A DNA stretch of 64,000 nucleotides from DASYYE01 sp035946955 (lineage in GTDB: Bacteria; Actinomycetota; Actinomycetes; Streptosporangiales; Streptosporangiaceae): the NCBI GenBank assembly GCA_035946955.1, contig DASYYE010000241.1, forward strand, positions 1 through 64,000, written 5' to 3'. The position numbers and the translations under genes are program-made. Positions 35,324-43,745 of this stretch are shown in pieces (positions within the stretch are counted from its first letter, which is position 1; each line of letters starts with the position of its first letter). The notes below the pieces were generated by a model. That model was not told the DNA's origin and did not search any database. It saw nothing but the letters and a program-made list of their open reading frames with translations.

Positions 35324-36255
35324 AAGTACGCGCCGCGCGGCTCGGCCAGCACGCAGAGCCCTTGCGCACCGAGGTCGTCGAGCTGCCCGAGCCCGCCGCG
35401 GGCGAGGTGGTCGTCGAGCTGTCCTACGCCGGGGTCAACCCCCTGGACACCTACGTGATCGCCGGGCAGGCCGGGGCCGCGCCACTGCCCCATACGCCAG
35501 GTGTCGAGGGCAGCGGCACCTGCGAAGGCAGGCGGGTGGTGGTCTATGGCCACGGGGTCGGGCTGGCCCGGCCCGGAACCTGGGCCGAGCGGGCCGTAGT
35601 GCCCGGCGAAGCGGTGGTCGACATCCCCGACGGCATCGAGCTGCTGCAGGCCAGTGCCGTTGCCGTGGCGGGGACAACCGCCATCCGTGTCACCGAGGAC
35701 CTCGCCGAGGTCACGGCAGACGACACCGTGCTGGTCCTCGGCGCCGCCGGTGGCGTCGGCACCGCCGTGACCTCACTGGCGGCCAGCCGCGGTGCGCGGG
35801 TGCTCGGGCAGACCTCCTCGGCCGGCAAGGCGGCCACCATCGAGGGCCTGGGCGCCAAGGCCATCATCGCCCCCTCCCCGGCCAGCCTTTATGACCAGGT
35901 GAAAGACGAGGAGGTCACGGTCGTCATCGACGCGCTCGGGGACGGCTACACGGGCGCGGCACTGACCGCGCTGCAGCCACGGGGCAGGCTGGTCAGTTAC
36001 GGCACCTCGGCCGGGCCCACCGGCGACGTGGACCTGCGTGCGGTGTACCGGAAAGGACTCACGATCCGCGGCTACGGCGGGGTCATAGAGCCGCCGCAGC
36101 GCATCCGGGAGTCACTCGGCCGTGCCCTGGCGGCGCTGGGCTCCGGGGCCATGCGTATCCCGGTCACCCAGGTGCTGCCACTGGAGCAGGCCAACACCGC
36201 GGTCACGATGGTCAGTGCGCACCAGGTGGCCGGCAAACTCGCTCTCGCCCTGTGA
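35320..36255 (+). CDS. Zinc-free MDR oxidoreductase (quinone reductase-like)
   Basis: This 311-residue medium-chain dehydrogenase/reductase has a GroES-like N-terminal half (AGEVVVELSYAGVNPLDTYV) and a Rossmann half with the NADPH motif VLVLGAAGGVGTAVTSLAAS at about residues 136-155. The zinc-ligand Cys cluster of alcohol dehydrogenases is absent, placing it with quinone oxidoreductase/enoyl reductase relatives. It is the last gene of the ferredoxin operon; its stop lies in the first unit of a 17-base tandem repeat. Likely reduces an unsaturated intermediate or regenerates a quinone-like cofactor. Confidence 0.9.
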   Translation: MKVRAARLGQHAEPLRTEVVELPEPAAGEVVVELSYAGVNPLDTYVIAGQAGAAPLPHTPGVEGSGTCEGRRVVVYGHGVGLARPGTWAERAVVPGEAVVDIPDGIELLQASAVAVAGTTAIRVTEDLAEVTADDTVLVLGAAGGVGTAVTSLAASRGARVLGQTSSAGKAATIEGLGAKAIIAPSPASLYDQVKDEEVTVVIDALGDGYTGAALTALQPRGRLVSYGTSAGPTGDVDLRAVYRKGLTIRGYGGVIEPPQRIRESLGRALAALGSGAMRIPVTQVLPLEQANTAVTMVSAHQVAGKLALAL

Positions 36256-36297
36256 GCCAGCCCAAGCTGTGAGCCAGCCCAAGCTGTGAGTCAGCCC
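36251..36297. repeat. 17-base tandem repeat spanning two convergent stop codons
   Basis: Unit TGTGAGCCAGCCCAAGC is at 36251-36267 and 36268-36284, with a degenerate partial copy at 36285-36297. The stop codon of the plus-strand oxidoreductase lies in copy 1, and the stop of the minus-strand hydrolase in copy 3. The repeat therefore arose after or together with juxtaposition of the two genes. Confidence 0.8.
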
Positions 36298-37052
36298 TCG
36301 GCCGGGCCAAGGCCTGCCCCGCCGAGCCATTCGGTCAGCTGTGCCAGCAGCCAGTGACGCGCTCCGGTGAAGTCATGGTCGGCGTCCGGGTGGATACGCA
36401 GTTCTCTGGGCTGCGCGGCGCGGTCGAACAGTTTCCTGGCATCGCTGGCCGGGACGCCGGTGTCAGCGCCGCCGTGCAGCAGGAGCAGCGGCCGCGGTGC
36501 CAGCTCGGCGATCCGCTTCACCGGCGACTGGCTGGCGTCGATGGCGCGGTACTGCTCGAGGTATTCCGCCGCGGTGATGCCGTGCAGCCACGGCACACAG
36601 TGGGCGGTAAGGTCATCGAGGCTGTCCTCGCACCACGAAGGCTCCGGGACCACGCCATACGCGGCGACCGCCCGGATACGCGGGTCGTCCAGTGCCGCCG
36701 TGATCGCCGCCCAGCTCCCGAAGCTGTGCCCGGCGATGACGAGCCTGCCAGGGTCCACCTCGGGGTGACGCCCGGAGCACAGGTCGGTCACCACGGCGGC
36801 GATGTCGCTCAGCATGCCCGCGATGCTGAAGGTTCCGGAGCTGCCCCAGCACCCGCGGTAGTGCCATACCACCGCGTTCCAGCCGGCCTCGCGCAGTCCC
36901 ACGGCGAGGTCGTAGGGCTGGTCGATGCCGGGCACGCCGTGTGCGAACACCACGGTCGGGCCGGGGCAGCCGGGGGCCGCTGCAAACAGCCTGCCAACCA
37001 GGTCACCGCCTGGTCCGTGGATCACCAGGCCCTGCTGCGGGCCCCCGCTCAT
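36291..37052 (-). CDS. Alpha/beta hydrolase
   Basis: This 253-residue alpha/beta hydrolase has its oxyanion region in VVFAHGVPGIDQPYDLAV, nucleophile elbow VIAGHSFGSWAAI (Ser about 115), acid Asp in LLLHGGADTGVPASDA, and catalytic His in IHPDADHDFTGARH. It resembles the dienelactone-hydrolase/YuxL-like short esterases. In the locus it could hydrolyse an ester, lactone or amide in maturation or self-protection. The next upstream gene on the strand starts 68 bases away. Confidence 0.88.
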   Translation of the reverse strand: MSGGPQQGLVIHGPGGDLVGRLFAAAPGCPGPTVVFAHGVPGIDQPYDLAVGLREAGWNAVVWHYRGCWGSSGTFSIAGMLSDIAAVVTDLCSGRHPEVDPGRLVIAGHSFGSWAAITAALDDPRIRAVAAYGVVPEPSWCEDSLDDLTAHCVPWLHGITAAEYLEQYRAIDASQSPVKRIAELAPRPLLLLHGGADTGVPASDARKLFDRAAQPRELRIHPDADHDFTGARHWLLAQLTEWLGGAGLGPAEG

Positions 37053-37119
37053 ATCGGCCTCCGTGTGGGGTTTCGGTCCGCTGCCCCCGTGGCCTGGCAG
37101 GCGGGCGGTCAGGACGGCG

Positions 37120-37809
37120 CTAGGCGCCTGTCTCCTCCGCCAGCCTCGTCAGGGCACGAAGGCCCAGGTTGCGAATCCCGAAGAATCGCTCGTTCATGAT
37201 GACGAACGGCTGGATCAGCAGATCCACAGACGCGAGGAAGCATACCGTTCCCACACCGGCTGGGCCGCCGAGGAGCGCGCCGACCGTGAGCAGCATCATC
37301 TCGAGGGTGCCCTTGCCCACCCAGAACGGCCACCGCCAGTGCTCACGGAAAGAGATCGCGACCAGGTCCATCGCGCGGATGCCGATCCCACTCATGATGA
37401 TCAAGGCAGAGCCATAGGCGCAAAAGACGCCGGCGGTGAGCATCAAGGCAACCGGCGGCAGGCCCGTTGCCTGGGCGGCCTTGCTGAGCAGCAGCAGGTC
37501 GATGACTGACCCGCAGAAGGCGAATGTGAAGAAAGGTGTCAGCACCGGTTTCTTCCTGTTCCAGGCCGCCCAGACCAGGATCAGAACGGCGGCGACCCCG
37601 GCCTGTCCCATGCCGATGGTGATGGGGATGTGCCTCTTGAGGCCGAGGACAAAGACGTCGAGTGGGTCCGTGCCGAGGTTGGAGGCGATGTAGAGGTAAC
37701 CGCCGAATGCGAATGCCAGGCATCCGGTGAGGTAGGTGGCCAGTCGCCCATATGTCAGCGGCTGGCCCCATGATTTGCACCTGCTGAGTGAGAACTCTGT
37801 TGGCCGCAC
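37120..37809 (-). CDS. YczE/YyaS/YitT family integral membrane protein
   Basis: This 229-residue protein has five to six transmembrane helices (YLTGCLAFAFGGYLYIASNL, GVAAVLILVWAAWN, FFTFAFCGSVIDLLLLS, ALMLTAGVFCAYGSALIIMS). The conserved SNLGTDPLDVFVLGL and GIGIRAMDLV blocks define the YczE-type family. YczE in Bacillus is needed post-translationally for peptide and lipopeptide antibiotic production, so presence in a biosynthetic locus is meaningful. It lies on the same strand as the diiron oxygenase gene, whose stop is 34 bases upstream, and is probably co-transcribed with it. Confidence 0.85.
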   Translation of the reverse strand: MRPTEFSLSRCKSWGQPLTYGRLATYLTGCLAFAFGGYLYIASNLGTDPLDVFVLGLKRHIPITIGMGQAGVAAVLILVWAAWNRKKPVLTPFFTFAFCGSVIDLLLLSKAAQATGLPPVALMLTAGVFCAYGSALIIMSGIGIRAMDLVAISFREHWRWPFWVGKGTLEMMLLTVGALLGGPAGVGTVCFLASVDLLIQPFVIMNERFFGIRNLGLRALTRLAEETGA

Positions 37810-37842
37810 TGGGCCCTCCTTCAGGCGGGAATGGTTGGGTGA

Positions 37843-38796
37843 CTAACCCTCCAGCAAGCCGTGTGCTGCGAAGGCTTCGTAGGTACTGGTGTCGTCAAAG
37901 ACGCCGTGGCGGTCCAGGAGCCGGAGTGTGGCATGCGCCGCGACGCGCATTTCCCGCTGTTCCTGGGACTTGGGATGCGACTCTTCGATGACGCCTTGGA
38001 TCTCGTCCGCGGTGAGCCGGTGGGTTGCCAGCATCGCGGTCAGGGCTGCGTAGTCAGGCTTCAGGAAAGCCACGATGAACTCTGCGAGCAAGGGACCGGC
38101 CAGTTGCCGGTACTGCGGGCTGAGCTGCTCCCAGGTGTACTCGAATACCTTCACAAAATAGGTGTGGTGCCGTCCTTCGTCCTCGGCGTGGTCGGCGACT
38201 ACCTGACGGACCGCGGGCATGATGCGCTGGTCACGCGGAATGTGAGAAAGGATCGAAGAGATCAGCGTCTCAGAGACGATCGTGAAGAACAGCGGGCAGA
38301 GGCCACGGAACCCCGGCGGTGCCGCGTCGGTGAGCTCGTCCAGCCGCCGCAGGAAGTAGGGCTGTCCATGGCACGGCGTGCCGACCCCGGTGACCTGGGC
38401 GAGCTGCCGCTGGAGGTCGTCGGTGAACTGTGCGTGCCACGACTCGTCGGTGCAGATCTTGTAGGCATCGGCCACCATCTCACCGGGTAGGTCGATGCCG
38501 GTCTTCCGCCGGGATATCCGCTGTGTCACCGGGTTCACGGCAAGCTGTTCGAGTTCGGCCGTGAAGTCGAGGTAGATATGCAGGCGCTGGAGCAGGAGGC
38601 GTCGCACCGTCTCCTCGCCCAGGGAACTCACGAGTGGGTGCTGGACCACCGGTACGAGTTCCGGCGGAAAGAATAGTGCCGCCTTCTCTCCAGCGGCTCC
38701 CATCAGGCGCCGTGGCTTAGCCCGCACACTGGCCCGGCGCTCCCAGTTGGTGAACTTGGATACATAGGGCGACAGGCTGTCTTCAGTGCTTTCCAT
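37843..38796 (-). CDS. AurF-type non-haem diiron N-oxygenase
   Basis: This 317-residue protein of the p-aminobenzoate N-oxygenase (AurF/CmlI) family shows all seven iron ligands: Glu83 (AELEQLAV), Glu118 and His121 (CTDESWHAQF), Glu176 (IVSETLIS), and His203, Glu207 and His210 (ADHAEDEGRHHTYF). Their spacing (35, 3, 55, 27, 4 and 3) equals that recalled for AurF E101/E136/H139/E196/H223/E227/H230. Such enzymes oxidise amines to hydroxylamines and nitro groups, or make hydrazine/azoxy bonds with partners. The start ATG at 38796 is followed downstream by a YczE gene. This is the strongest clue that the product has an oxidised nitrogen. Confidence 0.93.
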   Translation of the reverse strand: MESTEDSLSPYVSKFTNWERRASVRAKPRRLMGAAGEKAALFFPPELVPVVQHPLVSSLGEETVRRLLLQRLHIYLDFTAELEQLAVNPVTQRISRRKTGIDLPGEMVADAYKICTDESWHAQFTDDLQRQLAQVTGVGTPCHGQPYFLRRLDELTDAAPPGFRGLCPLFFTIVSETLISSILSHIPRDQRIMPAVRQVVADHAEDEGRHHTYFVKVFEYTWEQLSPQYRQLAGPLLAEFIVAFLKPDYAALTAMLATHRLTADEIQGVIEESHPKSQEQREMRVAAHATLRLLDRHGVFDDTSTYEAFAAHGLLEG

Positions 38797-39107
38797 GCAG
38801 GTGACCAGACTCTTTCAGGGCAACCTCCCGAGCATTCAGATTCGCATTCTAAGTACCTAGGAATATTCGGCGGCAACCCTTCGGGCAGTCATATCGGGCG
38901 GAGCTGCGCCGACCGGGTAGCAGGGGTGTCACGTACTTGACAAAACCCGGATCATAGGCTTGCCCCGGTCACACCTTCCCCAGCCTTGACAAGGGCGGGG
39001 AAGGGAAGCAATGATCACAACCTGTGAGCCCGGCCCGGCTGGCCCTATAGCCCGAATAGCAGGCAGGCTATGTCTTTGTTGGCGACGTGTGAGGACTGAT
39101 TATTCAT
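38797..39107. promoter_or_regulatory. Divergent promoter region (diiron oxygenase / aminotransferase operons)
   Basis: This 311-base region between divergent genes must contain both promoters. Two TTGACA hexamers (38938 and about 38987) occur on the plus strand; neither has a convincing -10 at 17-18 bases. An AT-rich island with TACCTAGGAATATTC (about 38853-38868) lies close to the diiron gene and could be its -10 region. No gene seen. Confidence 0.45.
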
Positions 39108-40100
39108 ATGACCGTAACCAGTCTGGGGGCCGAGCAGGGCCACCTCGACTACTTGTGGTGGAATGGCAGGATCATCAACTGGGAAGATGCCAGGATCCAT
39201 GTCAACGCCGTTGGGCACGCATCTGTGTCATCGGTGTTCGAAGGCATCAAGGCTTACTGGAGCGACCAGGACGGTGAACTCTACGTCTTCCGGCTGGAGG
39301 ACCACATCCGGCGTCTTTTTGACTCCATCCGCATCGGCCGCCTCGGCACTCATTACTCGTCGGCTGACCTTTGCGATGGGGTGTTGCACCTCCTGGCCGC
39401 GAACAATGTGCGTTCCGACACCTATATACGGCCCTGGCTGTTCGCGGCCGGGCTCGTCCACGAGCACCTCGTCCCGGCGGGTGTGCCCACGGAGTGCGTG
39501 ATCGACACCTGGCCGTTCGAAACGAGCCTGCTCACCGAGCGCAGCTGCCGTGCCTGTGTGTCGTCGTGGTGGCGGATCAGTGACAACTCCATGCCGCCGC
39601 GGCTGAAGACCTTTTCCAACTACCACAACGGCCGCCTGGGCATGGTGGAGGCACGTGCCAATGGCTATGACTGGCCCGTGTTCCTCAATGAGCGCGGCAA
39701 GGTGACGGAAGGGCCGGGCGCCTGCCTCATCCTCGTGCGCGACGGCCGGGTGATCACGCCCAGCCTGACCAGCGGTGTCCTTGGCGGGATCACGCGCGAC
39801 ACAGTCCTCCAGCTCGCCCGCGAGGACCTCGGGCTGGCCGTTGAGGACCGTGAGGTGGACCGGACAGAGCTGTACGTGGCCGATGAGCTGTTCTTTGTCG
39901 GCACCGGGTGGGAGATCCTGCCCATCGCCACCATTGACGACCTCACTGTCGGGGACGGCGCGATGGGGCCCGTCTCCCGTGCGCTCGACGAGATATACCA
40001 CGCCGCGGTGCGCGGGCAGGCGCGGCAACGGCAGGGCTGGCTCACGCCCGTGTGGGCCAGTCTTCGCGCTGAGCAGACTCCACAGGTAGGAGGTAGATGA
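39108..40100 (+). CDS. Class IV (branched-chain-type) aminotransferase
   Basis: This 330-residue fold-type IV PLP enzyme shows [29 protein letters not shown] (the FEGI motif), [15 protein letters not shown] Lys167 in [16 protein letters not shown], and the phosphate-binding [18 protein letters not shown]. It is slightly longer than BCATs (about 310). It may transaminate a branched-chain or unusual 2-oxo acid to supply an amino acid building block. It is the first gene of the operon 39108-43745; its stop overlaps the start of the RraA-ferritin gene. Confidence 0.92.
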   Translation: MTVTSLGAEQGHLDYLWWNGRIINWEDARIHVNAVGHASVSSVFEGIKAYWSDQDGELYVFRLEDHIRRLFDSIRIGRLGTHYSSADLCDGVLHLLAANNVRSDTYIRPWLFAAGLVHEHLVPAGVPTECVIDTWPFETSLLTERSCRACVSSWWRISDNSMPPRLKTFSNYHNGRLGMVEARANGYDWPVFLNERGKVTEGPGACLILVRDGRVITPSLTSGVLGGITRDTVLQLAREDLGLAVEDREVDRTELYVADELFFVGTGWEILPIATIDDLTVGDGAMGPVSRALDEIYHAAVRGQARQRQGWLTPVWASLRAEQTPQVGGR

Positions 40101-41548
40101 TGACCACTGATCTGGCGAGCACCGGGCACATCAGCCAGACGCTGTCGAAGGTCTACACTGGCGCCCTCACTGACATCCTCGACGGGCTCGGCTATGTGCA
40201 GCAGAGCCTGTCCGGGCAGTACCTGCCCCTCGACCCGGGCATGAGGATGGCCGGGCCGGCCTTTACCGTCGAGGTCCGGCCCAACCCCCTCGCGGTGTCC
40301 CACGGCAAGAGCGCGCGTGGCCTGTTCGAGATGCTGTCCGCGGCACCAGCGGGCCATGTGGTCGTCGTGCAGACCAATGACGTGCAGGCGTCGATCTTCG
40401 GTGACCTGTCCATCACATCGCTGCAGTCGCGGGGCTGCGCTGGCGCGCTCATCGACGGTGGCGCGCGGGACCGGCACTCGCTGCTGGAGATGGGCTTCCC
40501 GGTCGTCGCCAAGTTCGTCCGGCCCCAGGGCTTCATCCAGCGCGGCGACTGGGTCGGCTGGGGCGAGGAACCGGTGCACATCGAGGGCGTCCGGGTTTCG
40601 CCGGGCGACTACGTAGTGGCCGACGCCTCCGGTGTCGTCATCGTGCCCTCTGAAGTGCTTGAGCAGGTCACCGAGGAAGCGGCCAAGCTCGCGGCCAAGG
40701 AGGACGTGGTCCGCACCGCCATCGCGCGCGGCATGAGCCCGCTGGAGGCGTTCGAAAGGCACTACCTGAACGGGGAGGCGCTGGCGCCAAACCCTACTAG
40801 GCGGGCCGGGCAGGAGCAGGCAGCCCGGCCCAAGACCCCCTGCGGGTCGCGTGGCAATGGCAGCCCGGCGACGGCGACGGCGACAGCGGTGCACACGGGC
40901 GGCCGGGTGGCGTGGGGTGACCTGACCGGCCGGGCAGGCATCGAACAGATGGAAGAACACGGGATCGACGTTGTGGCGCTGCGCGAAAAGCTCATCGACG
41001 CCGCCGCCGCCGAGTTCACGACGTACTTCTACTACACGATCCTGCGCAACTTCCTGGCCGGGCATGAGGACTACAAGGCGGTCTGTGAGGACGCACGGCT
41101 GGAGGACCGGTCCCACTTCGAGCTGATCACCCCGCGTATCTATGAGCTCGGCGGCACACTGCCGTTCGACATCCGCGACTTCGCAGACCGGGCCGGCTGC
41201 CCGGACGCCTACCTGCCCAACACCAAGGACGGCCGGATGAGCTGGGGGGTCAATGGCAGCGACGCGGTCAGCCCGGCGAGCGCGACGGACATCCTGACCG
41301 TCCTGCTGGAGGCCGAACGGTGCGCGGTCCGCTCCTGGTGGGAGATCTGCGACATCACGTTCGGGAAGGACCCGCGCACCTACGAGCTGGCGATGCGGAT
41401 CCTCAACGAGGAGATCGAGCACGAGGCCTGGTTCATCGAGTTGCTGAGCATGGAGCGCGACGGCGTCTCCCGCCCGTCCGGGCACTTCAAGCGAGGCGAG
41501 GTCGGAGATGCCCCATGGAGCCGCAACCGGCCCTTCGGTCACCCCTGA
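40100..41548 (+). CDS. RraA-like / ferritin-like fusion protein
   Basis: This 482-residue fusion has residues 1-225 as an RraA/HMG-aldolase-like domain ([57 protein letters not shown], with the Arg-Asp active pair after GALIDGG). An Ala/Thr/Gly linker (about 226-266) follows. Residues 270-430 are a ferritin-like four-helix bundle ([67 protein letters not shown]) with carboxylate/His ligands as in Dps-like or diiron proteins. I know each family alone but not this fusion. AGGAGG (40088-40093) favours ATG 40100 over ATG 40097. It overlaps the ferredoxin gene. Confidence 0.88.
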   Translation: MTTDLASTGHISQTLSKVYTGALTDILDGLGYVQQSLSGQYLPLDPGMRMAGPAFTVEVRPNPLAVSHGKSARGLFEMLSAAPAGHVVVVQTNDVQASIFGDLSITSLQSRGCAGALIDGGARDRHSLLEMGFPVVAKFVRPQGFIQRGDWVGWGEEPVHIEGVRVSPGDYVVADASGVVIVPSEVLEQVTEEAAKLAAKEDVVRTAIARGMSPLEAFERHYLNGEALAPNPTRRAGQEQAARPKTPCGSRGNGSPATATATAVHTGGRVAWGDLTGRAGIEQMEEHGIDVVALREKLIDAAAAEFTTYFYYTILRNFLAGHEDYKAVCEDARLEDRSHFELITPRIYELGGTLPFDIRDFADRAGCPDAYLPNTKDGRMSWGVNGSDAVSPASATDILTVLLEAERCAVRSWWEICDITFGKDPRTYELAMRILNEEIEHEAWFIELLSMERDGVSRPSGHFKRGEVGDAPWSRNRPFGHP

Positions 41549-41885
41549 CCGCGGGCAGGCGCTGCCGGTCGAGATCGAGCTCCCAACCGGGCTGGTGACG
41601 GTCTGGGTCCAGGCCGGGGAGTTCATACTCGACGCCGCACGGCGGCACGGCTACACCCTGCCGAGCATGTGCAGGCAGGGATGGTGCACCACATGCGCGA
41701 TGCGGGTGAGGGCGGGGGAGGTGGACCAGTCGGCATCACGGCGGTACTACGATGCTGACCGCGCCGCTGGCTTCGCCCTCATCTGCACCGCGCAGCCACG
41801 CACGCCTGTGCGCCTCATCGCCGGGCAGCACGCGGCTATGAAGGAGCACCGGCTGCGGCTTGGCCTGCCAGTGCCGCGTGGCTGA
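41508..41885 (+). CDS. Plant-type [2Fe-2S] ferredoxin
   Basis: This 125-residue protein has the cluster-binding loop [18 protein letters not shown] (CX4CX2C) and the fourth Cys in [14 protein letters not shown], on a normal beta-grasp ferredoxin frame ([20 protein letters not shown]). The ATG at 41508 lies inside the 3' end of the RraA-ferritin gene (41-base overlap), so translation is coupled. It is a probable electron donor to the ferritin-like domain or to the AurF-type oxygenase. Confidence 0.92.
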   Translation: MPHGAATGPSVTPDRGQALPVEIELPTGLVTVWVQAGEFILDAARRHGYTLPSMCRQGWCTTCAMRVRAGEVDQSASRRYYDADRAAGFALICTAQPRTPVRLIAGQHAAMKEHRLRLGLPVPRG

Positions 41886-41900
41886 TACGGGAGGAAGCGG

Positions 41901-43745
41901 GTGGCAGGGCAGTGGCCCGCACCGGAAGGTGCTGGCACCGACGCGGCGCTTGGTCAGCTGATGGCGGTCCGGCGTGCCTTCCTGCCCAGGCCAGTCCCGG
42001 GGGGAGCGCTGGTCTTCGGCTCCGACCTGTCCGGGGCACCAGGTGTGTACCGCCTGGATGGTTCCGGCCGCGAGCCGCAGCGGCTGGCCGTGACCGGGGA
42101 CCGGATGCTGCCGGTGGGTGTCACCCCACACGGTGTGCTCGTCCGCTATGACCGCCACGGCAACGAGGCCTGGCAGCCTGCCCTGCTCACCGGCACGGGA
42201 GAGGTGCGCCAGCTCACCAGCGCCGGCCAGGAGAACCACCGGGCGCTGGCGCTCTCACCCGACGGCGGGCGCGTGGCCTTCGCGCGCAGCCCTGGTGGCA
42301 CGCAGACCGAGCTGGCCGAGATCGACCTGGCCACCGGTGCCGAGCGGAGCTGGCTGCGGCGCGACGGTCTATGGCACTGGCGGGCGTGGCACCCAGCCGG
42401 CCATGCCGCCATCATCAGCCACGACCTGCACACGCTGGTGAACCGGTCGTTCATAGTGGCGGACGGCCAGCTCCGCGCCCTGCTGCCCACCGCGAGGCAC
42501 GTGGAGTCGGTGGTGTGGCTGCCCGGGCGCATCCTCGCTGTCACCGACCTCGGCGGCGACTTCCATGGGCTGGCCGAGGTGGACCCGCAGTCCCCGGAGC
42601 GTCCCCGGCGGGTGTGGTTCAGCGAAGACCGTGACGTCGTGGCCGTTGTCCCTGACCCGTCCGGCCGCAGGGCGGCGCTGGTGGTGAACGAAGGCGCAGA
42701 GGATGGCGTGCACATCCTCGACCTCACTGACGGCACCCTCACCCGCTGCCCCCTCGGGCCGGGCACCGTCTACAGTGACGGGGCCACCGAAGCCGGGCAC
42801 CACGTGGCCTGGCGCGCCGATGGCGCGAGCCTGTTCCTGGCCTGGGAGTCAGCCACCGACCCGGCCGAGGTCTATGAGGTGCCGCTGGCCACGCCAGCGG
42901 AGCCGGTGCGCTGGACCGCCGTCGCGGGCCCGCTCCCACCCGGGCCCGTCGCCCCGCAGGAAGTCGAGTTCACCTCCGTTGACGGGCTCCGCATCACCGC
43001 GCTGCTGTACCGGGCAGGACAGGCACGCGGGCCCGCGGTCGTGTGGTTCCACGGTGGCCCGGAAGGGCAGAGCCGCGACGTCTACAACCCCATGATCTCG
43101 GCATGGACCGCGGCTGGCTTTCACGTCCTGGCCCCGAACGTGCGTGGCAGCACCGGCTACGGCCACCGTTTCGCCTCGCTGGACGACCGTGACCTGCGCT
43201 GGGACTCCGTACGTGACGCCTGTGCCGCGGCTGCCTGGCTCCGCGACCGCGGTCATGCCGACCAGCTCATTGCCGCCGGGCGTTCCTACGGCGGTTTCCT
43301 CACCCTTGCGGCGCTCATCGAGGGACCCGGCCTGTGGTGCGCGGGTGTGGCGGTGGCAGGGGTCGCCGACTGGCATTCGTTCTTCCGGAACACCAGCAGC
43401 TGGCGCCGTGCCATGCGGGCATGGGAGTACGGAGACCCGGACGGGCCGGACGGCGAGTTCCTCGCGAGGTTCAGCCCGCTGTCCCGTGCTGGTGAGATCG
43501 GTGTGCCGCTGCTGTTGATCCACGGCGAAAATGACGCCCGGGTGCCGGTCTCGGAGGCCAGGGCGATCCACGCCGCGGTACCGGGCTCAGAACTGATCGT
43601 CTACGACGACGAGGGGCACCACATCACCCAGCATGCCAACCTGGTCCACGCCCACGGCCGTGCGGTGGAGTTCGTGCGTCAGGCGGTCGCCGCGGTCAGT
43701 CCCGCTGCGTCACGGACGGACCCACACCACTCGCTGGCCGACTGA
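41901..43745 (+). CDS. S9 family prolyl oligopeptidase-like peptidase
   Basis: This 614-residue protein has an N-terminal beta-propeller of about 340 residues (LALSPDGGRVAFARSPGGT-type blades) and a C-terminal alpha/beta hydrolase. The latter includes VVWFHGGPEGQSRDVYNPMI, VLAPNVRGSTGYGHRFA, nucleophile Ser in IAAGRSYGGFLTLAAL, Asp in GENDARVPVSEAR, and His in DDEGHHITQHANL. S9C acylaminoacyl-peptidase-like enzymes trim small peptides. In this locus it could cleave a leader, pro-drug group or peptide intermediate. GTG start; the 3' end overlaps the convergent CHAT-like gene by 36 bases. Confidence 0.92.
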   Translation: MAGQWPAPEGAGTDAALGQLMAVRRAFLPRPVPGGALVFGSDLSGAPGVYRLDGSGREPQRLAVTGDRMLPVGVTPHGVLVRYDRHGNEAWQPALLTGTGEVRQLTSAGQENHRALALSPDGGRVAFARSPGGTQTELAEIDLATGAERSWLRRDGLWHWRAWHPAGHAAIISHDLHTLVNRSFIVADGQLRALLPTARHVESVVWLPGRILAVTDLGGDFHGLAEVDPQSPERPRRVWFSEDRDVVAVVPDPSGRRAALVVNEGAEDGVHILDLTDGTLTRCPLGPGTVYSDGATEAGHHVAWRADGASLFLAWESATDPAEVYEVPLATPAEPVRWTAVAGPLPPGPVAPQEVEFTSVDGLRITALLYRAGQARGPAVVWFHGGPEGQSRDVYNPMISAWTAAGFHVLAPNVRGSTGYGHRFASLDDRDLRWDSVRDACAAAAWLRDRGHADQLIAAGRSYGGFLTLAALIEGPGLWCAGVAVAGVADWHSFFRNTSSWRRAMRAWEYGDPDGPDGEFLARFSPLSRAGEIGVPLLLIHGENDARVPVSEARAIHAAVPGSELIVYDDEGHHITQHANLVHAHGRAVEFVRQAVAAVSPAASRTDPHHSLAD

